Part shown: piece after piece, positions 41,697-51,047 of the stretch | How positions within the stretch are numbered: position 1 is the first letter of the stretch | Layout: each line of letters begins with the position of its first letter | NCBI GenBank assembly: GCA_024405875.1 | Contig: JAKSOA010000001.1 | Coordinates: forward strand, 124,001 to 188,000 | Length of the DNA stretch: 64,000 nt | Reading direction: 5' to 3' | DNA from: Paludibacteraceae bacterium | Lineage (GTDB): Bacteria; Bacteroidota; Bacteroidia; Bacteroidales; Paludibacteraceae | Program-made: the position numbers and the translations under genes | Notes under the pieces: model-generated | What the model saw: only the letters and a program-made list of their open reading frames with translations | What the model was told of the DNA's origin: nothing | Database searches by the model: none

Positions 41697-42733
41697 ACTC
41701 AAAACTGCCGTTTTTAGCGGGAATGGACAAATTCACCCTACCCTGCTCACTGTCACTTGAACAAGCTTCAAGCCAGGCTACCGCTGAATTTAAGGCAACT
41801 ATTCTGAGAGATATTGGCACTGAGTATGAGTCATTTATTGATATGACAGGAGGTATGGGTGTTGACACTATGTTCCTTAGCCCGTTGTTCAAAAAAGCCA
41901 TATACATAGAACAAAATGCGGAACTCTGCTCAATAGCCACTTCAAATTTCAAGGCTATGGGGATTGAAAATATTGAAGTGGTATGTGCTGACAGCACACA
42001 ATACATTTCTGATATTGAACACGCATCTGTAATCTACGCAGACCCTGCACGCCGCAGCCACTCAGGAGGAAAATTAGTAAGCATATCAGATTGTGAACCA
42101 AACCTGCTTCCGTTTCTTGATGTCATTCTGCCAAAATGTGGCATATTAATGGTTAAACTATCCCCTATGCTTGACATCACTATTGCCGAAAAGGAGTTAA
42201 AGGGAGTTACAGACCTCTATGTTGTAAGCGTTCAGGGTGAGTGCAAGGAGTTGCTTGCCATTTGCAGTAAAGACTCAGTGGGCAGCATAAGCATTCACTG
42301 TGTGAATCTTCCTGAGACGACAGAATTTACATTCACAAAAGAAGAAGAACAAAACGCTGCCGCACCGCTGTCAATGCCACTTAAATATCTTTATGAGCCA
42401 AACGCATCAATACTGAAGGCAGGGGCGTTCAAAGTGTTATGCAGTAGATTTGGCGTAAACAAACTGCACACAAGCAGTCACCTTTACACATCAGAGCATT
42501 TGATTACGGGCTTTCCCGGCAGAACATTTGAGATAGAAGATATACGCAAAGTACATAAAGAGTACTTCAAAGATATAGAGAAGGCAAACATTACCACACG
42601 CAACTTCCCCACTTCAGTTGCTGAATTACGTAAGAAGTTAGGAATAAAAGAGGGTGGAGACATCTATATGTTCGCCACCACCCTCATAAATTCAGAAAAA
42701 AGAATGCTTATTTGTAAGAAAAGCACTATATAG
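41684..42733 (+). CDS. THUMP-like class I SAM-dependent methyltransferase
   Basis: I suggest the TTG at 41684 (D-K-V-N-S-K-L-P-F-L-A-G), which overlaps trkH by 13 nt; the next Met is at M-D-K-F-T-L-P-C. Homologous proteins have the K-L-P block, so the later start would lose conserved sequence. The protein shows A-T-A-E-F-K-A, a SAM-binding F-I-D-M-T-G-G-M-G-V-D-T, and V-I-Y-A-D-P-A-R-R, an N-P-P-Y-like motif variant. A C-terminal THUMP-like module follows. It probably methylates RNA; the target is unknown. Confidence 0.8.
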   Translation: MDKVNSKLPFLAGMDKFTLPCSLSLEQASSQATAEFKATILRDIGTEYESFIDMTGGMGVDTMFLSPLFKKAIYIEQNAELCSIATSNFKAMGIENIEVVCADSTQYISDIEHASVIYADPARRSHSGGKLVSISDCEPNLLPFLDVILPKCGILMVKLSPMLDITIAEKELKGVTDLYVVSVQGECKELLAICSKDSVGSISIHCVNLPETTEFTFTKEEEQNAAAPLSMPLKYLYEPNASILKAGAFKVLCSRFGVNKLHTSSHLYTSEHLITGFPGRTFEIEDIRKVHKEYFKDIEKANITTRNFPTSVAELRKKLGIKEGGDIYMFATTLINSEKRMLICKKSTI

Positions 42734-42740
42734 TTTCTGA

Positions 42741-43172
42741 TTACTTCTTTTCAAATATCATATCAAAAGCTATGGTTTTTTCAAATGAAGGTACTGAAAA
42801 GGTGTAAATCAGTTTTCCATCTTTGTTTTTCAAAAGCATCGCACTTTGTCCACCGATACTGATAGTAACATCACTACCAGACATAGACCAAGTACCAGGG
42901 GCCGGCATCTTCATAGTGGTCACAATACAAGTTTTATCAGACTTGAACTCAAAAGACATACCTTCAAGGGCCTTTAAAGAAACTATAAGTGTAATATCCT
43001 CAGTATCAGCGGCATATTTTTGAAACTCCGCAAATGTGTAAGATTTACCTTCATACTCAATCTTGGTATTTTCCCATTTACCAACAATGTTCTTCTCTGA
43101 ATTTTTTTCACAAGATACACACATAAACATAGCGGCAATAGCCACCACAATAATAGAACTAATTTTTTTCAT
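42741..43172 (-). CDS. Lipocalin-like lipoprotein (143 aa)
   Basis: A lipoprotein signal (M-F-M-C-V-S-C-E-K, lipobox Cys near residue 21) is followed by a beta-rich domain beginning I-V-G-K-W-E-N-T-K-I-E-Y, the pattern of Bacteroidota lipocalin-like proteins that bind small hydrophobic molecules. It is a small outer membrane-associated protein. It converges with the methyltransferase gene, with only 7 nt between them. Confidence 0.75.
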   Translation of the reverse strand: MKKISSIIVVAIAAMFMCVSCEKNSEKNIVGKWENTKIEYEGKSYTFAEFQKYAADTEDITLIVSLKALEGMSFEFKSDKTCIVTTMKMPAPGTWSMSGSDVTISIGGQSAMLLKNKDGKLIYTFSVPSFEKTIAFDMIFEKK

Positions 43173-43289
43173 AATTAAATAATTTATATCAATTAACGAT
43201 TAATCATCTACATCTGAATGCGTCACAAATATATGAATTATTTTTTTGCAGTCCAAACGTTAAAACAATCTTTAATTTTAAAATATAAC

Positions 43290-43297
43290 TATCTTTG
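43290..43297 (+). promoter_or_regulatory. -7 box TATCTTTG 5 bases before the mutS2 ATG
   Basis: Full TAnnTTTG match at 43290-43297 with the ATG at 43302. Transcription would start at or within a few bases of the start codon, so the mRNA may be leaderless. No clear -33 element is seen. Confidence 0.45.
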
Positions 43298-43301
43298 TAC
43301 T

Positions 43302-45689
43302 ATGATTTACCCGATAAACTCAATAGAGCAGAAACTTGGGTTCACACAGATTCGTGAACTTCTGAAGCAACGTTGCCTCAGCACACTTGGGCGGAGCGTT
43401 GTTGACGCAATGCAGTTCTCCACAAACCACTCTGACATTATTAAAAGACTACGTCAGACAGATGAGTTCATACGCCTTACAGATGAGTTTGACAACTTCC
43501 CGCGTGACTATTGGTTTGACCCGCGTGAGTACCTTGCGCGCATCACCCCTGATGGCACATATCTATCAGAGAATGAACTATTTGAGATACGACGCTCACT
43601 ACAAGCAATAGCCACCATTGTAACATTTTTAAGTGTCAGGAGTGAGGATGAGTTTCCATCACTGAAAGCACTTGCGGAGAGAGTGGAGTCATCAGAGGCT
43701 ATCTGCCGACATATTGACTCAATACTGAATAAATTCGGGAGACTCAAAGATGATGCAAGCGTGCAACTACAGAGCATACGCCGACAAAAAGCAGCGGAGA
43801 CTGCCGCAGCATCAAAACAACTGTTGCAGATTCTGCAAGGAGCGAAGGATAACGGATATATAGATAAAGATGTAACCCCAACCCTGCGTGAGGGGCGTCT
43901 GGTAATACCTATTCCACCAGCATTCAAGCGTAAGATAGGCGGCATTGTCCACGATGAATCCGCTACAGGCAAGACAGTATTTCTTGAACCGGCACAGGTA
44001 GTTGAGACAAATAATCACATACGGGCACTTGAGGCGGATGAGCAGAGAGAGGTCATACGCATTCTCAAAGAGTGTTCTGACTTTATAAGGCCCTCAATAC
44101 CCGCACTTGACAAATCATATCATTTCCTTGGAATAATAGATTTCATTCAGGCTAAGAGCCGTTTGGCATCAGACATAGGCGCAAAATGTATTATGCCGGC
44201 AGACAAGCCACAACTTGAGTGGTATAACGCACAGCACCCGTTGCTACTGCTGCAACTTAGAAGTCAGGGGAAGGAGATTGTTCCTCTCAATATCAAACTA
44301 ACCCCCGATGACAGAATTCTGATTATATCAGGTCCAAACGCCGGCGGCAAGTCAGTATGTCTGAAGACAGTAGGACTAACACAATATATGCTACAATGCG
44401 GAATGCCTGTAATTATGGGAGAAGATAGCCGTATGGGAGTGTTTGACAGCGTTTTCATTGACATCGGGGACGAACAATCAATTGAGAATGACCTTAGCAC
44501 CTACAGTTCACACCTATCAAATATGAAGTTCTTCTTGAAATACTGCGGACCAAAGAGCCTAATACTTATTGATGAATTTGGGACGGGTACGGAGCCAAAC
44601 ATTGGAGGCGCTATTGCCGAGGCGGAACTTGAAATATTCAATTCAAAACAGAGTTACGGAGTCATAACCACACACTATACAAATCTGAAACACATAGCGT
44701 CACAGACACCCGGACTTATAAACGGTGCTATGCTTTATGACCGCGGACGTATGGAACCGCTGTTCCAACTGCAGATTGGCACTCCCGGCAGTTCATTCGC
44801 CATAGAGATAGCAAAGAAGATTGGGCTGCCCTCTGAAATAATAGCCTCAGCCACTGAAAAGGTTGGTAGTGAGCATATTGACTATGATAAAAATATTCAA
44901 GACGCGGCACGTGACAAACGCTACTGGGAGAGTAAGCGGGAGCAGATACGCATAAAGGAGCGTAAGATGGACGAGGCTATGACAGAACTTCATAAACGCC
45001 TTGACTCTATTGAGAAGGAACGCAAGGAGATTCTACGTAATGCCAAAGATGAGGCTAAAGAGATTATGAATCAGACCAACGCCACCATAGAGAACACCAT
45101 ACGAGAGATTAAGGAGGCAAAGGCTGAGAAGGAGCGGACAAAGGAGATTCGCAGAGAGTTCAACACAAGAAAAGCCACATTGTCCACTGTCAACTCTCCA
45201 CTGTCCACTGTCAACTCACCACTGTCAATTGGTGACTACGTGAAGTACGGAGAGACCATAGGGCAGGTGCTTGATATAAAGGGAAGCAAACTTACTGTGG
45301 CACTTGGACAGATGGAGGCCACTATTGATGTAAGCAAGGTGGAGAAATCAAGCCACGCCAAATTCAAGGAGGCTGAAAGTAAGACAAGAACCACAACCTA
45401 CATAAGCAAGGAGACCGCAGACAAGATAAGAGATGCTAAACTGCACTTCAAGAGTGACATAGATGTACGCGGGCAGCGAGTCCAGGAGGCGGTGGATACT
45501 GTCACCTACTTCATTGACACCGCCATAATGGCAGGAGCGTCACAAGTCAGAATACTTCACGGCACAGGCACAGGTGCTCTAAAGCAATACATACGAGAGT
45601 ACCTCAACACTATAAGTGAGGTGAAATCATACCACGATGAGCACATTCAGTTAGGTGGCGCCGGAATTACCGTAGTGGAGTTCTTTTAG
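43302..45689 (+). CDS. mutS2: MutS2 endonuclease/ATPase
   Basis: The ATG at 43302 (M-I-Y-P-I-N-S-I-E-Q-K-L-G-F) fits the family N-terminus; 795 aa. The clamp/lever region is followed by the ABC-type ATPase, S-G-P-N-A-G-G-K-S-V-C-L-K near residue 345 and L-I-D-E-F-G-T-G-T-E-P, then a coiled coil, a KOW-like segment and a C-terminal Smr nuclease domain (D-V-R-G-Q-R-V-Q-E-A, then H-G-T-G-T-G-A-L). MutS2 acts in recombination control or in rescue of collided ribosomes. Odd: a repeat insert S-T-V-N-S-P-L-S-T-V-N-S-P-L-S before the KOW-like part. Confidence 0.95.
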   Translation: MIYPINSIEQKLGFTQIRELLKQRCLSTLGRSVVDAMQFSTNHSDIIKRLRQTDEFIRLTDEFDNFPRDYWFDPREYLARITPDGTYLSENELFEIRRSLQAIATIVTFLSVRSEDEFPSLKALAERVESSEAICRHIDSILNKFGRLKDDASVQLQSIRRQKAAETAAASKQLLQILQGAKDNGYIDKDVTPTLREGRLVIPIPPAFKRKIGGIVHDESATGKTVFLEPAQVVETNNHIRALEADEQREVIRILKECSDFIRPSIPALDKSYHFLGIIDFIQAKSRLASDIGAKCIMPADKPQLEWYNAQHPLLLLQLRSQGKEIVPLNIKLTPDDRILIISGPNAGGKSVCLKTVGLTQYMLQCGMPVIMGEDSRMGVFDSVFIDIGDEQSIENDLSTYSSHLSNMKFFLKYCGPKSLILIDEFGTGTEPNIGGAIAEAELEIFNSKQSYGVITTHYTNLKHIASQTPGLINGAMLYDRGRMEPLFQLQIGTPGSSFAIEIAKKIGLPSEIIASATEKVGSEHIDYDKNIQDAARDKRYWESKREQIRIKERKMDEAMTELHKRLDSIEKERKEILRNAKDEAKEIMNQTNATIENTIREIKEAKAEKERTKEIRREFNTRKATLSTVNSPLSTVNSPLSIGDYVKYGETIGQVLDIKGSKLTVALGQMEATIDVSKVEKSSHAKFKEAESKTRTTTYISKETADKIRDAKLHFKSDIDVRGQRVQEAVDTVTYFIDTAIMAGASQVRILHGTGTGALKQYIREYLNTISEVKSYHDEHIQLGGAGITVVEFF

Positions 45690-47104
45690 AACGTAGGTTC
45701 AAACAATGGTTTTGTCTTCTGGTTGTCACAACCGAATGTTAGCAAGATACCAGCCTGTACATTTACCCTCTGAGAACGGTATGGAATACCCTCAGCAGAG
45801 TAATAGAGTGGCATATAATCTGTCACAACATAAAAGTTGAACGGCGGCAGACGCAGGTTCAAACCAAGTCCAAGGGTTGAGAAACCTCCGCTTATGAACG
45901 AGTAACTTGCCGACATTGAGAACCAATAGCAAGGATGTATGTTATAAGCAAGGGTAAGTTCCTCCTGAAGCCTGCCTGCGTTGAGGTCTGTCCTTGAGAG
46001 CAATCCCACACTCATCATATTCTTAAGGAATGAATATTCAACACCAAAGTACATTTTGGCATTCATTGCGGTAACATACTTCTTTTTGGCTGTATCATAT
46101 CTATATGACTCCTGCAGAACTTTGAGAATAGAGTCTCCATAGTTCACATCCTTCTCTCCGTAATGATATTCTATACCATTGAATTTGAAATCAATCTCTC
46201 CGTTCGCACTGTTTACATTGTCCCACACCATAAAACCGGCATCTTTTATAGAGAGAGATATACTCAAATCCTTAATAGGTTTGTAAACACCACCCAGGTC
46301 AATGGCGGCACCCATACTCAGTTTGTATGATTTAATATAATCCTGGAATTGAGACGGGAACTCAAAGCCTGTTATCTTCCCCTCTGAATCAGTTTTAACC
46401 TGCATTGCCGGCACAGACGTGTTTACAACACCGTGACCGAGGGCTCTCCATTGCCTGCCCTCCGCACTAATACTAAGGTCAGAGAAGGAGGCGTTAGCGT
46501 TGGCTAACCCAAACAAAAGATGGAGACGTCCGCCCACACTCCATTTATCATTTATTCTATGAGAATACGCCCCGTTCAAATCAATATAGGCGTTTGCTGA
46601 AGCCTTTGTGTTTTTAAGGTTGTAATAATTTGATATGGAATCCCTCGTGCCATATAGAGCGAGTGAGAACAGGTCTTTAGGCACATATCCTGTAGCGTCC
46701 TCCCTGATGCTCATATTTATTGACAGATAACCTTTTTTCTTTACTCTGAAACCGAAACCGAACACTGAAACGCCAAGTTCCTCGTGTATTACGTTTGTAT
46801 TTCTTAGTTTATTATAAACAACATCACGCTCAGTACCATTGAATGACGGGTGCAGAGTGGTGACCATCTGACCATCCTTATATCTCAACACATCATTAAT
46901 ACTAAGCACTCCTAAATTAGCCTCCGCACTAATGGTTGATATACCAGGCAACTCTACAAATGTCTCACAAGTACTCTGAAAAGCCGGGTTCATATAGTGC
47001 TTGTACGGTAGGTATTTCATAAAAAACAGAGTGTTAACCTCCGCAAAAGAGGCTGTTGTCATTATAACCAATAACACTGCCGCAAATATTCTAAGGTGTC
47101 TCAT
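45686..47104 (-). CDS. DUF5723-type outer membrane beta-barrel protein
   Basis: The 472-aa protein has a signal peptide (M-R-H-L-R-I-F-A-A-V-L-L-V-I-M) and amphipathic strands throughout, with S-V-F-G-F-G-F-R-V-K-K-K-G-Y and R-L-P-P-F-N-F-Y-V-V-T-D-Y, typical of DUF5723 proteins of Bacteroidales. The function is unknown; it is probably an outer membrane barrel. Its ATG overlaps the stop of the upstream lipoprotein gene by 4 nt (ATGA), so the two are coupled and may form a surface complex. Confidence 0.75.
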   Translation of the reverse strand: MRHLRIFAAVLLVIMTTASFAEVNTLFFMKYLPYKHYMNPAFQSTCETFVELPGISTISAEANLGVLSINDVLRYKDGQMVTTLHPSFNGTERDVVYNKLRNTNVIHEELGVSVFGFGFRVKKKGYLSINMSIREDATGYVPKDLFSLALYGTRDSISNYYNLKNTKASANAYIDLNGAYSHRINDKWSVGGRLHLLFGLANANASFSDLSISAEGRQWRALGHGVVNTSVPAMQVKTDSEGKITGFEFPSQFQDYIKSYKLSMGAAIDLGGVYKPIKDLSISLSIKDAGFMVWDNVNSANGEIDFKFNGIEYHYGEKDVNYGDSILKVLQESYRYDTAKKKYVTAMNAKMYFGVEYSFLKNMMSVGLLSRTDLNAGRLQEELTLAYNIHPCYWFSMSASYSFISGGFSTLGLGLNLRLPPFNFYVVTDYMPLYYSAEGIPYRSQRVNVQAGILLTFGCDNQKTKPLFEPTF

Positions 47105-48852
47105 TTTCCGCCTCCTTTCTGTGTGGGATCATATATTATAAAGCCCTTAGCCCACACCTCCGCCGTAGCATCAATCCAATCATTTGACTTAAACCACAGA
47201 TTCTTCAAATCTTTATTCTGAACCCTGTATTTAAGGACTATGGCATCACCCTCCTTTGTCATTATTTTGAACTCTTCATAATTAAACTTTATGTACGCGT
47301 TCACCTCGGGAGCATCGGCGGTTACCACACCTTCACTATTTGAGGGAGCGGCGTTTATTGTAACACTTCCCGCTTTAGATGGCAGAATGGTTTGCTTATT
47401 CTTATCAATCAACCAATAATCACACACACCATCTACCGGCAAGTGATTAATAAAATCAAGTTTGATTCGCGCTACCATCTCATCACTTAGAACAACTTTT
47501 GAGTCTTCTATACTTAATCCATTGAAATCAATCCTCACAGTATCAGAACGATCAACAAAGAAATTTTTTGTCGGGTCAGCGGGATTTCCCTCAAAACGCA
47601 TATTTATTTGAGCGTCTGTATATATATCAATTTTTGAATCATCAAAGAAATAAGCCACATTTTTCCCCAGCACCTCTATTGGCCTTATTCTATAATGATA
47701 AACCAAAGTATCTCCCTTAACTTGGAAAAGACGTTCCGTATGCCCGAAATCACGGTCAAGTCTGAACTGTGTAAGTTTTTCAATAGCGGGTGTGTTGAAA
47801 TTAATAAGATTTTCTCTTGACAAGCCTTCTATCTCTGACGGTGTGGGATAATTCAGAATGAACTTAGTACCCCTTGAACCATTGAAGTCTGCAAAAATAG
47901 TATCTCTTTGCTCTTTGGGTCCATATATAAGTCCTACATAATCTATTTCATATTCGGCTGGTATACCTATGGAATTCACACCATTCAAGTAGATGACAGG
48001 ATTATAGAACGGCATAAAAAAGTCTGTTCCTTCCAAATCATTGGTGTATGCGAACGGAATTCTCTTTGTATTTTCATATATAACCCTTTGCGGGCCTAAA
48101 TAGCCAAATGTAACTCTTGGTTTGAGTTCAACAAAAGATGTATGGAATCTTATTTGCGACCCTGACATGATAGGAGAAGTGGAATAAATTTTCCCGGTAA
48201 GTTTGAATCTCAATTTATTTTGACCACCAAACCTTATCATGGCACGTGACATATCCACTTTTATATCGATTTGTGTCTGACCATTGCTGATATCGTACTC
48301 GATTTCATTATCGGGGTATCTCTCCGGGTCAAAACCAATGCCTTTATCATCTCCTTTAAAAACAATCTTTGACCCCTCCGCAAACGGGACGGGGCTTGTA
48401 ATGGTCAACTTGAACTCCTGTCCGTCTCTATATAATATACTATCAAGTCGTTCATTTGGATTGGTATTAATATCAGCGAATTCATATTCAATAGTCTTAC
48501 TTATGATTCCTGCACCAGTTACATCCACCGTCACGTCAACAGTATTGTCAAACTCGCCTTTAGGATACATCTTAAGATGACCGGTTATATCATTCCCCAG
48601 CCTCTGAGTATCCTGTTTGGAAATATAAACCTCATCTCCATCAACTCTGAACTTAAATGAACTGAAATTTTCAGGAAGTGGCTCAAACAACTTGATTCTG
48701 GTATGTGCGGCAGGACCAAGAATTGACATTTCAGCACCAACTGTCCAGTTCACATCTCCAAGAACCTTGTAATCCTTATTCACACAAGCGGTGAGGAAAA
48801 CGGAAACAAGTAACACAAAAATAGATAATCGGGTAAATTTTCCCATAAGCAT
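47101..48852 (-). CDS. Large lipoprotein of unknown function (583 aa)
   Basis: A lipoprotein signal is clear: F-V-L-L-V-S-V-F-L-T-A-C with the Cys near residue 23. The rest is beta-rich with repeating Ig-like or jelly-roll blocks (e.g. D-V-T-V-D-V-T-G-A-G and I-D-I-K-V-D-M-S-R-A). I do not recognise a named family. It is the first gene of a coupled pair with the DUF5723-type barrel. A second Met (third codon) is an equally good start. Confidence 0.68.
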   Translation of the reverse strand: MLMGKFTRLSIFVLLVSVFLTACVNKDYKVLGDVNWTVGAEMSILGPAAHTRIKLFEPLPENFSSFKFRVDGDEVYISKQDTQRLGNDITGHLKMYPKGEFDNTVDVTVDVTGAGIISKTIEYEFADINTNPNERLDSILYRDGQEFKLTITSPVPFAEGSKIVFKGDDKGIGFDPERYPDNEIEYDISNGQTQIDIKVDMSRAMIRFGGQNKLRFKLTGKIYSTSPIMSGSQIRFHTSFVELKPRVTFGYLGPQRVIYENTKRIPFAYTNDLEGTDFFMPFYNPVIYLNGVNSIGIPAEYEIDYVGLIYGPKEQRDTIFADFNGSRGTKFILNYPTPSEIEGLSRENLINFNTPAIEKLTQFRLDRDFGHTERLFQVKGDTLVYHYRIRPIEVLGKNVAYFFDDSKIDIYTDAQINMRFEGNPADPTKNFFVDRSDTVRIDFNGLSIEDSKVVLSDEMVARIKLDFINHLPVDGVCDYWLIDKNKQTILPSKAGSVTINAAPSNSEGVVTADAPEVNAYIKFNYEEFKIMTKEGDAIVLKYRVQNKDLKNLWFKSNDWIDATAEVWAKGFIIYDPTQKGGGK

Positions 48853-48894
48853 ATTTTTTACAAGGCTACAAATTTAGTCATTTAAAACGGATTT

Positions 48895-50283
48895 TCAAAA
48901 TAGAGATTCATCAAAATTCACGAGGAAAAGTTTTTCAGTAGCCCTGGTGACCGCCGTGTATAGCCAGCGCAAATATGGCTCGTCCAAATCAGCAAGAGTG
49001 GCACGCCCCATATCAACATATACGTGACACCAGCCTCCGCCTTGAGCCTTATGGCAAGTTACAGAGTAGGCGCTCCTTGCCACGATGGCATTAAGAAACC
49101 TGTCCTCCTTCATCTGCTTGTAGCGTTCACGCTTGTTTTTTATATGCGAGTAATCCTCACTGACCGCATTGTATAGTTTCTCCTGCAATTCAGAGAGTTC
49201 CGCCGGACTCTTGCACATAAGACTGTCACGCAGCAGAAGCATATCAATCTCAACATCATAGTCAACCATATTCAGCGTAACCTCCGCAAACTGCATACCA
49301 TACATCTCAGTAACTCTGCCCTGATGAATAACCCTGACCAAATCTCCGTTGGCAAGAAACTCCACACCGTACTCCTTTGGAACAGAGTAGTTGTTTTTTA
49401 CAATCATAAGCATATCACCGTTGGAGAGAAGTTCCTCCCGACAGAGGATACGACTGCGTATGCCATCAGCGTACATAAAAGCACGGTTATTGGAGCGTGT
49501 CACAACAAGCGTCTCATCCTCCCCTACCTCACTATATGATGATTCTATGCAATCAACAAAGTTTGTGCCGTCAACTTTTATGACATCGGGGTAAGTTTTG
49601 AACTTAACAGTGCCATCTTCATACAGAGCCTTGCGAAGCATTGTGGCATTGGCAAGAATACCGCTCATACTCTCCTGACGTACAACCTCAGTAAGAGTGA
49701 ACTCATCAACCCCGAAACCGTAACCTCTGAGGAAATCAGCATTCAAGGCGGGACTCTCATCCTGCATTACAGGCGGCAGTTGAGCGGAGTCTCCAAGTAA
49801 AAGCAGCTTACACCCTGATGCTCCTGAAAAGACATACTGAAGCAAATCATCTACCAGACAACCTGAACCGAACACAGAGTCGCCGCCATTGGGAATCATT
49901 GAGCACTCATCAACTATGAAAAGAGCGTTCCTGAGACGGTTAAAACCCAAGTCAAATGAACTCTCCATACTCTGCTCCTTCTGACGGTATATAAGTTTAT
50001 GTATTGTATATGCCTGATGAGCGGCGTAAAGGCTAATGACCTTGGCGGCACGACCCGTAGGAGCGGCAAGGACAACAGGAATCTCCAACTCTGCAAGAGA
50101 CTTAACAACGGCACCAACCACGCTGGTTTTTCCCGTGCCGGCATAACCTTTCAACAGAAATATGTCATTTTTGTCACCGGCACTAAGGAAACCTGCCAAT
50201 TTACCTATAAGCAGTGATTGCCCGTCAGTCGTCTCATAATTAAAATGACTTTTTATTCTATTTTCAAATTCAACACTATTCAT
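48895..50283 (-). CDS. RecD-like DNA helicase (AAA_30/UvrD_C_2)
   Basis: Start at the ATG 50283 (M-N-S-V-E-F-E-N-R); the longer frame overlaps the divergent promoter. The 462-aa protein has Walker A L-K-G-Y-A-G-T-G-K-T near residue 48, Walker B F-I-V-D-E-C-S-M-I, and the late motif V-T-C-H-K-A-Q-G-G-G-W with Y-T-A-V-T-R-A. It is a superfamily 1B helicase related to RecD/Pif1-type and Dda enzymes. Such stand-alone helicases are common in Bacteroidota, with a probable role in repair or recombination. It is not part of a recBC operon here. Confidence 0.87.
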   Translation of the reverse strand: MNSVEFENRIKSHFNYETTDGQSLLIGKLAGFLSAGDKNDIFLLKGYAGTGKTSVVGAVVKSLAELEIPVVLAAPTGRAAKVISLYAAHQAYTIHKLIYRQKEQSMESSFDLGFNRLRNALFIVDECSMIPNGGDSVFGSGCLVDDLLQYVFSGASGCKLLLLGDSAQLPPVMQDESPALNADFLRGYGFGVDEFTLTEVVRQESMSGILANATMLRKALYEDGTVKFKTYPDVIKVDGTNFVDCIESSYSEVGEDETLVVTRSNNRAFMYADGIRSRILCREELLSNGDMLMIVKNNYSVPKEYGVEFLANGDLVRVIHQGRVTEMYGMQFAEVTLNMVDYDVEIDMLLLRDSLMCKSPAELSELQEKLYNAVSEDYSHIKNKRERYKQMKEDRFLNAIVARSAYSVTCHKAQGGGWCHVYVDMGRATLADLDEPYLRWLYTAVTRATEKLFLVNFDESLF

Positions 50284-50308
50284 TTTAATTGTAAAAGTAG
50301 TGAAAATA

Positions 50309-50339
50309 TTGTAGAAGTAAATAAAAATATTTATATTTG
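50309..50339 (+). promoter_or_regulatory. Promoter of the 50361 gene
   Basis: TTG (50309-50311), 20 nt, TATATTTG (50332-50339): a full Bacteroidota promoter; the ATG is 21 nt downstream. Confidence 0.68.
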
Positions 50340-50360
50340 CATCATCAAATACAAAAACAA

Positions 50361-51047
50361 ATGAACAACGCATTTAAAATCCTGCTTGCGGCAGCGGCCA
50401 TCTGCCTTATCTGGTTGTCATACGACCGAATCACAACACCTATTAAATTCATTGAACAGAAAGACATACGTGAGAAAGAGGTTGCGGCACGCCTCATAGA
50501 CATACGTAAGGCTGAAAATGAGTATCGTATTCAAAAAGGGTGCTATGCCGCGAACTTTGACACACTGATGTACTTCTTGAAAAATGAGAAGGCTAAACGA
50601 GTTTTAAAAGTCGGCGAACTTACCGACAAGCAACTTGAGAGCGGACTTACAGAGCAGAAGGCTCTCAAACTTCTTGCAACCAAGGGTGCCGGAGACAAAG
50701 CCACTTATGAAGAACTTGTTAAGATGGGTTTCCAGCGTGACACAACATTTGTTCCTATGATTGACGCCATCTATGGTGAGGGATACAATGTTGATTCAAT
50801 ACGCTATATTCCATTCTCATCACCACGTCAGGAGTTCGCACTTGACACAGCGACCGTTACAACAGGTTCAGCAGGTATTCAAGTTAAGGTTATGGAGTGC
50901 AAGGCACCTTACACATCATACCTTAATGACCTTGACCATCAGGAACTTGTAAACCTCATTGAGACTCAGACAAAACTTGAGAAGTACCCTGGACTTAAAT
51001 TCGGTGATATCCAGAGTGCCAACAACAATGCAGGAAACTGGGAATAA
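50361..51047 (+). CDS. Membrane-anchored periplasmic protein (228 aa)
   Basis: One N-terminal hydrophobic helix (I-L-L-A-A-A-A-I-C-L-I-W-L-S, residues ~6-19) without a clear cleavage site, then a soluble helical region (E-K-E-V-A-A-R-L-I-D-I-R-K-A-E-N-E-Y) and a beta-rich C-terminal part. No family is recognised by me. The layout is that of a bitopic envelope protein. Its 3' end overlaps the start of the DUF3822 gene by 20 nt, so the two and rsmD are probably one operon. Confidence 0.65.
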   Translation: MNNAFKILLAAAAICLIWLSYDRITTPIKFIEQKDIREKEVAARLIDIRKAENEYRIQKGCYAANFDTLMYFLKNEKAKRVLKVGELTDKQLESGLTEQKALKLLATKGAGDKATYEELVKMGFQRDTTFVPMIDAIYGEGYNVDSIRYIPFSSPRQEFALDTATVTTGSAGIQVKVMECKAPYTSYLNDLDHQELVNLIETQTKLEKYPGLKFGDIQSANNNAGNWE

